Assembly: GCA_030156305.1 (NCBI GenBank)
Contig: JASGMZ010000185.1
Span: forward strand, 1-5,964
Direction: 5' to 3'
Source of the DNA: Bacteroidales bacterium
GTDB taxonomy: Bacteria; Bacteroidota; Bacteroidia; Bacteroidales; UBA12077
Length of the DNA: 5,964 bases
Shown here: positions 1 through 4,726 of the stretch, piece by piece
Numbering within the stretch: position 1 is the first letter of the stretch
Layout of the letters: each line of letters begins with the position of its first letter
Program-made: the position numbers and the translations under genes
The notes under the pieces: model-generated
Database searches by the model: none
What the model saw: only the letters and a program-made list of their open reading frames with translations
What the model was told of the DNA's origin: nothing

Positions 1-117
1 TCGTTAAATAGCTATGGCTATTCGTCTCATTTACGCCTTGAAAAAGAACAAAATTACTTCGCCAATTCTGTACACTTTATTGCCTTACAAGCCCTAAGCT
101 ATGTATGCCATCATTGA
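1..117 (+). CDS. 3' end of an unrecognised protein (partial)
   Basis: Frame 1 is open from the left edge to a TGA at 115-117, giving the last 38 residues of a protein that begins outside the window. The other two plus frames are closed early, by stops near positions 5 and 9. The tail is mixed polar and hydrophobic (…LRLEKEQNYFANSVHFIALQALSYV…) and ends in CHH; I recognise no family. Its alternating pattern would fit a final beta-strand, but that is weak. The reading frame overlaps the start of the downstream nuclease gene (ATG at 101) by 17 nt, which suggests co-transcription and possible translational coupling. An open stretch this short could be chance, so confidence is moderate. Confidence 0.45.
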   Translation, partial: SLNSYGYSSHLRLEKEQNYFANSVHFIALQALSYVCHH

Positions 118-1441
118 TATAGAAACGACAGGCCTAAGCCCGCAAAGAAATAAAATTACGGAAATTGCTGTATATATTCACGATGGAGAAAAAATTGTTG
201 ATGAGTTCTCCACGCTGATTAATCCTGAATGTTATATTTCACCCAACATTACTAAAATAACAGGTATTACGAATGAAATGGTCGGTAAAGCTCCAAAATT
301 TTGGGAGGTAGCCAAAGATATTGTATTACTTACCGAAGGGAAAACCTTTGTTGCACATAATGCGTCGTTCGATTACAATTTTATCAGGCACGAATTTAAA
401 AGCCTGGGTTATGATTTTAAGCGAGAGAAACTTTGTACAGTTCAGTTGAGCCGTAAAATTATTCCCGGCCGAAAGTCTTACATCCTGGGTAAATTGTGTG
501 ATGAGTTAAATATTCCGCTGAACGGACGTCACCGGGCTGCCGGGGATGCAATGGCAACGGTTAAACTGTTTGAATATTTACTCCAAAAAGACTCATCGTT
601 AGCAGGATTAAAATCCGGGAAATTTTTTAATCTTCAATCTTCTACAATTAAACAATTACCTGACGATACAGGCGTATATTATTTTCATAATCAACAAGGT
701 GATATTATTTATATCGGGAAAAGTAAAAATATCCGTACCCGTATTTTGTCTCATTTTAATAACGAGAAAACAAGCAGAGCGCTTAAAATAGTAGATGAAA
801 CGTTTGATATTTCTTACGAATTAACGGGTAGCGATTTAATAGCCCAACTGTTGGAATCGGACGAAATAAAGAATCATAAACCAAAATATAACCGCAAGCA
901 GATAAGAAAGTCTAATCATTATGGCATTTATAGACGTATCGATGAATTTGGTTATATCTGTTTTAGGGTGGATAAAATGGGTGAAAATGTGCCCTTAATT
1001 GCCTTTAACTCGGCAAAAGAAGCCCGTGAACGACTTTATCATTTATCGGAAGAATATGAATTATGCCAGAAATTATGTGGATTATATGATACAGCAGGGG
1101 CCTGTTTTTATTATCAGTTAAATCAGTGTAAAGGTGCCTGTGTCCAGAAAGAGGCGGTTGATGATTACAATTTACGAGCGAATGAATTAATTCAGAATCT
1201 GAGTTACGATAACCAAAGTTTTTTCATTATTGATAAGGGAAGGAGTGAGGACGAAAAGAGTGTGGTTATGATAAAAAATGGTAAATATATCGGGTTTGGT
1301 TATATAAATGTTACTCTTGTGCAACCTGATATTGAGAACCTCTCAGGTGCTATTCAAAGATATCCCGATAATAGAGATGTGCAGCAAATTATTCGTACCT
1401 ACCTTAAACAACATGCGGTGGAAAAACTTATTCCTTTTTAA
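101..1441 (+). CDS. DEDDh exonuclease / GIY-YIG endonuclease fusion with UvrC-like Cys cluster
   Basis: This 446-residue protein is probably a cytosolic DNA repair or processing nuclease. Residues 1-162 form a DnaQ-type 3'-5' exonuclease: Exo I has D6 and E8 (DIETTG), Exo II has D91 (HNASFD), and Exo III has H144 and D149 (H-x4-D), so the DEDDh metal-binding set is complete. Residues 184-266 form a UvrC/Cho-type GIY-YIG domain: GVY at 191-193, YIG at 204-206, R214 as the likely catalytic arginine, E252 as the metal-binding glutamate and N264 in KPKYN. A cysteine cluster follows (C326, C335, C343, C347), then about 100 less recognisable residues. UvrC's second nuclease half and its helix-hairpin-helix tail are absent. 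The start at 101 is secure because the Exo I motif begins five residues in. Similar exonuclease-GIY-YIG fusions are known in Bacteroidota and Actinobacteria, often annotated as an exonuclease or as the epsilon subunit of DNA polymerase III. The domain calls are firm; the biological substrate is inferred. Confidence 0.93.
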   Translation: MYAIIDIETTGLSPQRNKITEIAVYIHDGEKIVDEFSTLINPECYISPNITKITGITNEMVGKAPKFWEVAKDIVLLTEGKTFVAHNASFDYNFIRHEFKSLGYDFKREKLCTVQLSRKIIPGRKSYILGKLCDELNIPLNGRHRAAGDAMATVKLFEYLLQKDSSLAGLKSGKFFNLQSSTIKQLPDDTGVYYFHNQQGDIIYIGKSKNIRTRILSHFNNEKTSRALKIVDETFDISYELTGSDLIAQLLESDEIKNHKPKYNRKQIRKSNHYGIYRRIDEFGYICFRVDKMGENVPLIAFNSAKEARERLYHLSEEYELCQKLCGLYDTAGACFYYQLNQCKGACVQKEAVDDYNLRANELIQNLSYDNQSFFIIDKGRSEDEKSVVMIKNGKYIGFGYINVTLVQPDIENLSGAIQRYPDNRDVQQIIRTYLKQHAVEKLIPF

Positions 1442-1485
1442 ATCTTTTTGTTTGAACATATTTAACCTTTTCTTGTTTAAAGATT
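1441..1485 (+). other. Weak inverted repeat after the nuclease gene
   Basis: AATCTTT at 1441-1447 is repeated in inverted form as AAAGATT at 1479-1485. TTTGAAC at 1451-1457 can also pair with GTTTAAA at 1475-1481, with one G-T wobble. Together they could fold into an AT-rich hairpin with a bulge and a 17-nt loop, in the 73-bp gap before the peroxidase gene. It has no GC core and no clean T-tract, so it is at best a weak terminator or attenuator and may be chance in AT-rich DNA. No convincing TAnnTTTG promoter was found in this gap, so read-through from the nuclease gene into the peroxidase gene remains possible. Confidence 0.2.
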
Positions 1486-1514
1486 AAAAAATTACTTACT
1501 AACACAATATATTT

Positions 1515-2057
1515 ATGAAAAATATACTATTAATTATTACATTAGCTATGATAAGTTCAGTTTCTTTTGCTCAAAACAAATCATTTTATGATTTTGAAGT
1601 ACAAACCATCGACGGAGAAAATTTTGATTTATCTGCCTTAAAAGGCAAAAAAGTATTGGTAGTAAACACTGCTTCGAAATGTGGTTTTACCCCTCAATAC
1701 GAAGATTTACAAAAACTTTATGAGAAATATAAAGCCAAAAACTTTGTTATCATAGGATTTCCTGCCAATAATTTTATGAATCAGGAACCAGGTTCTAACG
1801 AGGAAATAAAGCAATTTTGCTCTACAAATTACGGAGTAACTTTTCCTATGATGGCTAAAATTTCTGTAAAAGGGGATGATATACATCCGCTTTACCAATG
1901 GCTAACTGAAAAAGAACAGAATGGAGTAATGAACTCAAAGGTAAAATGGAATTTTCAGAAATACATGATTGATGAAGAAGGAAATTTAGTAGATATGGCT
2001 GTACCAAGAACCAATCCATTGGATGAACAGATAATAAACTGGATTGAAGGGAAATAG
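1515..2057 (+). CDS. Exported glutathione peroxidase-family (thioredoxin-type) peroxidase
   Basis: This 180-residue thiol peroxidase probably reduces H2O2 and organic hydroperoxides. Residues 1-19 form a Sec signal peptide (MKN, a hydrophobic core, then SFA before Q20), so the mature enzyme should act in the periplasm. The peroxidatic cysteine is C56 in NTASKCGFT, encoded by TGT rather than a selenocysteine TGA. The only other cysteine, C102 in QFCSTNYG, lies where the resolving cysteine of thioredoxin-dependent family members is found. W145 and N146 (WNF) complete most of the catalytic tetrad, but the usual FPCNQF reads FPANNF, putting N86 where the tetrad glutamine normally sits. Conserved QEPGSNEEI follows. 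The length fits the family plus a signal peptide. Likely a two-Cys enzyme reduced by a thioredoxin-like partner rather than by glutathione; that is inferred from the cysteine pattern. A terminator lies 28 nt downstream. Confidence 0.95.
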   Translation: MKNILLIITLAMISSVSFAQNKSFYDFEVQTIDGENFDLSALKGKKVLVVNTASKCGFTPQYEDLQKLYEKYKAKNFVIIGFPANNFMNQEPGSNEEIKQFCSTNYGVTFPMMAKISVKGDDIHPLYQWLTEKEQNGVMNSKVKWNFQKYMIDEEGNLVDMAVPRTNPLDEQIINWIEGK

Positions 2058-2085
2058 ATTGCCTGCAAAAAATAAAACAATCATT

Positions 2086-2111
2086 AAACCGTGCAATTTG
2101 CGCGGTTTTTT
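2086..2111 (+). terminator. Rho-independent terminator after the peroxidase gene
   Basis: AAACCGTGCA at 2086-2095 pairs with TGCGCGGTTT at 2099-2108 to form a 10-bp stem with a 3-nt loop and a single T-G wobble (2092/2102). A run of six T covers 2106-2111. Read on the minus strand, the wobble becomes an A-C mismatch and the tract after the stem is only TTTAATG, so the element works best for the plus-strand peroxidase gene. It lies between convergent genes and may still partly stop the minus-strand TPR transcript. Confidence 0.85.
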
Positions 2112-2119
2112 GGTTATTA

Positions 2120-4081
2120 TTAATTCTCACAAAAACGAGCAATCACTACATAAGCATTCTGGATACCCAGTTCGCCCGACTTGCTCATATCCATACAGCC
2201 ATTTTCGTTTTGTTTGAGGTAGATATAGGTTAACCCCCGGTTATAATATGCTTCAGCAAAAGTGTTGTCGTAGTTTATTATCTTATTATACCATGTAATG
2301 GCTTTATTATATTCGCGGGTTTTTAAATAGGTATTGGCTACATTAAATCCGGAAAAAATAAATTCGGGGGATAAATCTATTGCTTTTAAATAATCATTAA
2401 TTACATATTGATAATCGGTATAGCTTTCCTGCTCTTTAATCGTTTTTATATTCGATTGTTGTTGTGGGTCAATAAGAAGTACATCATTTTCCTGGTCTAA
2501 TAGTTTTATGTAGTCAATCATTTCGGAACGGATGTTTCCCCGGCAGAAATAAGCAAGAAAATAGTCAGGTTTCAATTTTATCGCTAAATCTAAATCAGAT
2601 AAAGCCCCATTGTAGTTTTTTAAATAACTTTTATAGATGGCTGATTGAATTAAATTTTGATATTTATTTTGGGTGGATTTGTAATTATTTTCTAAAGCGG
2701 CTACCTTTATTTTTAACGAGTCGATACTCATCATATCCTCATTTTTATTTTTTATAACTAAACCATATTCTGCATAAATATTTTTATATTCTTCCATATC
2801 ATCGTGCAGGGCAGCAATTCTCAGAAAATATTCGGAGTTTTGTTTTCCGGTTGTAAGGGCAAAATTTCCTTCCGGTTCAATTCGCTGATTATAGTTAGGA
2901 TGATTATAAAAACGATTACTGGATTTTAAGGTGATTAAGTTTCTGAAATTATCTGAGGTATCGGTATAACTGGCATACGATTCTTTATTTTCCCGTACGG
3001 CAGCAATAATATTTTCAGCTCTTTGCCTGTCGGCTAAAGCCCCTTGAATATCATTTAGCTGTTGGCGTACAGTTGCCCGGCTGATATATGCTTTGGCAAA
3101 ATCGGGATAAATTTCTATGGCTTTGGAAAAATCAATAAAAGCACCTTGCAGGTCGTCAATTTCCTGTTTAATCAGCCCTCGGTTAAAATACGAAAGAATA
3201 TTTTGAGGATTTAATTGAATTACTTTGTCTAAATCTGAAATAGCATCACGTTTTTGCTTAAGTTCGTTTTTGAGTAAAGCACGGTTAAATAGCGCCAACG
3301 AATTATCAGGTTCTATCTGTATGGCAGTATCTAAATCCTGAACTGCTATTTGTGTTTTTCCCTGGTAATAACTTACCAGCGAACGATTAATATAAGCACT
3401 TGCATTTAGAGGGTCAATATCTATAACCCGTGAAAAGCAGGTCTTAGCGGAGTCGTATTTATGCCAATCGGAGTATAAAATGCCTTTATTCATATACACC
3501 GGCACGTATTCTGAGTCTATTTTTAATGCTTTATCATAATCGTTTAGCGCTCCAAGGGTGTCTTCCGAATAATATTTGGCCAGCCCCCGATAAAAATAAG
3601 CTTTCTTATTTTGTTTTGTAATTTCCAACGATTGGTTAAAATCGTTTATCGCTTGCTTATAATGGTTGATATTAATATTACAAAATCCTCTAAAGACATA
3701 TAATTCAGGGTCAATAGCATAGAGCTTAATGGCCTGGTTGAAGTCGTTCAGTGCCAGGTAATATTTTTTAAGGTTTACACGTGAAATGCCCCTGTTTTTC
3801 AACGCATCGGTATGGTTCGGTTTTAATTCAATGGCTTTGGTAAAGTCCTGTTCAGCCCCCATATAATCAGCTAAATTAAATTTCGCAATACCACGTAAAA
3901 AATAGGGGTCGGCCAGTTTGGGTTTTACCTTAATCACAATGTTAAATGCATCGATGGCATCGTTATATTTTTGAGCATAAAGTTTGCCTCTGCCAACCGA
4001 TAAATAATAATTTACATTTAATTGTGCCAGGCTGATTAAAGAAAATAGGATAAATAATATGGACAACAGGATTTTTTTCAT
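2120..4081 (-). CDS. Exported tetratricopeptide (TPR) repeat protein
   Basis: A 653-residue protein, probably a protein-protein interaction scaffold outside the cytoplasm; no enzymatic domain is visible. Residues 1-19 form a signal peptide (MKK, a Leu/Ile-rich core, SLA before Q20). There is no lipobox cysteine and no later membrane segment. Ten TPRs run from about 22 to 360 in exact 34-residue phase (boundaries near 56, 90, 124, 158, 192, 226, 260, 294 and 328), most with the N/YRG turn and an A-I-x-L-x-P ending. Residues 361-472 are not TPR: a Ser/Asn/Tyr-rich stretch, then a short possible coiled coil near 452-475. Five further units follow (473-506, 507-540, 541-573, 574-607, 608-641), the second and third degenerate. 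The end, GCMDMSKSGELGI (628-640), is a pattern I associate with Bacteroidota TPR proteins. The ATG overlaps the msrC stop codon (TAATG), so translation is probably coupled. The partner is unknown. Confidence 0.92.
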   Translation of the reverse strand: MKKILLSILFILFSLISLAQLNVNYYLSVGRGKLYAQKYNDAIDAFNIVIKVKPKLADPYFLRGIAKFNLADYMGAEQDFTKAIELKPNHTDALKNRGISRVNLKKYYLALNDFNQAIKLYAIDPELYVFRGFCNININHYKQAINDFNQSLEITKQNKKAYFYRGLAKYYSEDTLGALNDYDKALKIDSEYVPVYMNKGILYSDWHKYDSAKTCFSRVIDIDPLNASAYINRSLVSYYQGKTQIAVQDLDTAIQIEPDNSLALFNRALLKNELKQKRDAISDLDKVIQLNPQNILSYFNRGLIKQEIDDLQGAFIDFSKAIEIYPDFAKAYISRATVRQQLNDIQGALADRQRAENIIAAVRENKESYASYTDTSDNFRNLITLKSSNRFYNHPNYNQRIEPEGNFALTTGKQNSEYFLRIAALHDDMEEYKNIYAEYGLVIKNKNEDMMSIDSLKIKVAALENNYKSTQNKYQNLIQSAIYKSYLKNYNGALSDLDLAIKLKPDYFLAYFCRGNIRSEMIDYIKLLDQENDVLLIDPQQQSNIKTIKEQESYTDYQYVINDYLKAIDLSPEFIFSGFNVANTYLKTREYNKAITWYNKIINYDNTFAEAYYNRGLTYIYLKQNENGCMDMSKSGELGIQNAYVVIARFCEN

Positions 4082-4542
4082 TAAGAAAAGATTAATGCTA
4101 ATAGTTGGGTTAACATCCTTTCGTCCACTTCATCAAACGAATTATATTCATTACTGTCCACATCTAACACACCAATAATATCTCCGTTAGCATCTTTTAG
4201 CGGAATTACAATTTCGGATTTTGTTCTGGAATCACAGGCAATATGGCCGGGAAATTTTTCTACATCAGGCACAATAATGGGTTTTTGTTGATTAATACCT
4301 GCCCAGCAAACGCCGGTATCTTTGGCCAGTTCCTGGCATGCTACGGGGCCTTGATATTGGCCTACCACCAATTTCCCGTTTTTAAGGAAATAAAAACCGG
4401 TCCAGAAAAAGGTTTCCATTTTGTGATGCAAAACCGCAATAATGGTCGACATCCTTGCATAGGGATCATTAGTTTTGGGCATTAATTTTGCAATTTGCTT
4501 ATAAATTCGTTCGTATCGTCCTTGTTTTTTATTTTTATCCAT
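4081..4542 (-). CDS. msrC: Free methionine-(R)-sulfoxide reductase (GAF domain)
   Basis: This 153-residue cytosolic GAF-fold enzyme reduces free L-methionine-(R)-sulfoxide to methionine, normally with electrons from thioredoxin. It aligns by eye with E. coli fRMsr (YebR/MsrC). The three redox cysteines are C69 (GPVAC), C79 (TGVC) and C103 (GHIACD), with the same 10- and 24-residue spacing as in the E. coli enzyme. E110 (SEIVIP) and D129 (GVLDVDS) match its substrate-binding acidic residues. The frame stays open to an ATG at 4590, but I chose the ATG at 4542. A promoter -7 box lies at 4570-4563, so the longer start would be upstream of the expected transcript, and the extra 16 residues look unlike the family; E. 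coli fRMsr is about 165 residues. The stop codon shares one base with the start of the TPR gene, making this the first gene of a two-gene operon. Homologues often carry the generic name GAF domain-containing protein. Confidence 0.94.
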   Translation of the reverse strand: MDKNKKQGRYERIYKQIAKLMPKTNDPYARMSTIIAVLHHKMETFFWTGFYFLKNGKLVVGQYQGPVACQELAKDTGVCWAGINQQKPIIVPDVEKFPGHIACDSRTKSEIVIPLKDANGDIIGVLDVDSNEYNSFDEVDERMLTQLLALIFS

Positions 4543-4562
4543 AGTTATTGTAATTATGCTTT

Positions 4563-4590
4563 CAAAGGTAACATTTTTTCTTTTGGACAA
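4563..4590 (-). promoter_or_regulatory. Bacteroidota-type promoter for msrC and the TPR gene
   Basis: On the minus strand TACCTTTG (4570-4563) matches the Bacteroidota -7 consensus TAnnTTTG exactly. A TTG at 4590-4588 lies 17 nt upstream, at the short end of the usual spacing for the -33 box. The expected transcription start is near 4557, giving a leader of about 15 nt before the ATG at 4542. No Shine-Dalgarno sequence is visible, which is normal for the phylum. The motif matches are seen directly; promoter activity is inferred. Confidence 0.65.
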
Positions 4591-4690
4591 ATATTTTTAA
4601 CTCATATTCTTATCGTATGGAAATGTTCTTATTTCGTTTAAAATATTAAGTTTTAACCTAAAGAATTATCCGTCAAAATTAAACTTAAAC

Positions 4691-4698
4691 TATATTTG
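4691..4698 (+). promoter_or_regulatory. -7 box of the promoter for the MFS-type gene
   Basis: TATATTTG matches the Bacteroidota -7 consensus TAnnTTTG and is placed so that transcription would begin near 4704, about 23 nt before the ATG at 4727. I found no TTG at the expected -33 distance (about 4665-4673), so the promoter may be weak or need an activator. The rest of the 184-bp divergent region (4543-4726) is AT-rich, with no obvious operator or riboswitch. Confidence 0.5.
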
Positions 4699-4726
4699 CA
4701 AGTCTTTTATGCATTAATAAAACCTT

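Noticed and set aside
1680..1682. Possible selenocysteine at the peroxidase active site
   Set aside because: The codon is TGT (cysteine), not TGA, and no SECIS-like hairpin is needed.
1707..1898. Minus-strand open frame of 63 codons inside the peroxidase gene
   Set aside because: It is fully antisense to a gene with clear family motifs, has no recognisable protein pattern and no promoter; a chance shadow.
2057..2082. GATTG / CAATC inverted repeat before the terminator
   Set aside because: It has only 5 bp of stem with a 16-nt loop in AT-rich DNA, and the stronger hairpin just downstream explains termination.
1855..2142. Minus-strand open frame of 95 codons over the peroxidase 3' end and the terminator
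   Set aside because: It is antisense to the peroxidase gene, crosses the hairpin and overlaps the TPR gene's end; its composition is not protein-like.
3060..4020. Possible DNA tandem repeat in the TPR-coding region
   Set aside because: The 34-residue periodicity is at protein level; the DNA copies are highly diverged, so this is not a recent repeat array.
4243..4485. Plus-strand open frame of 80 codons inside msrC
   Set aside because: It is antisense to conserved fRMsr catalytic motifs and has no family features of its own.
4543..4590. Longer msrC start at 4590
   Set aside because: A perfect -7 promoter box lies within this segment and the added residues have no counterpart in the family.
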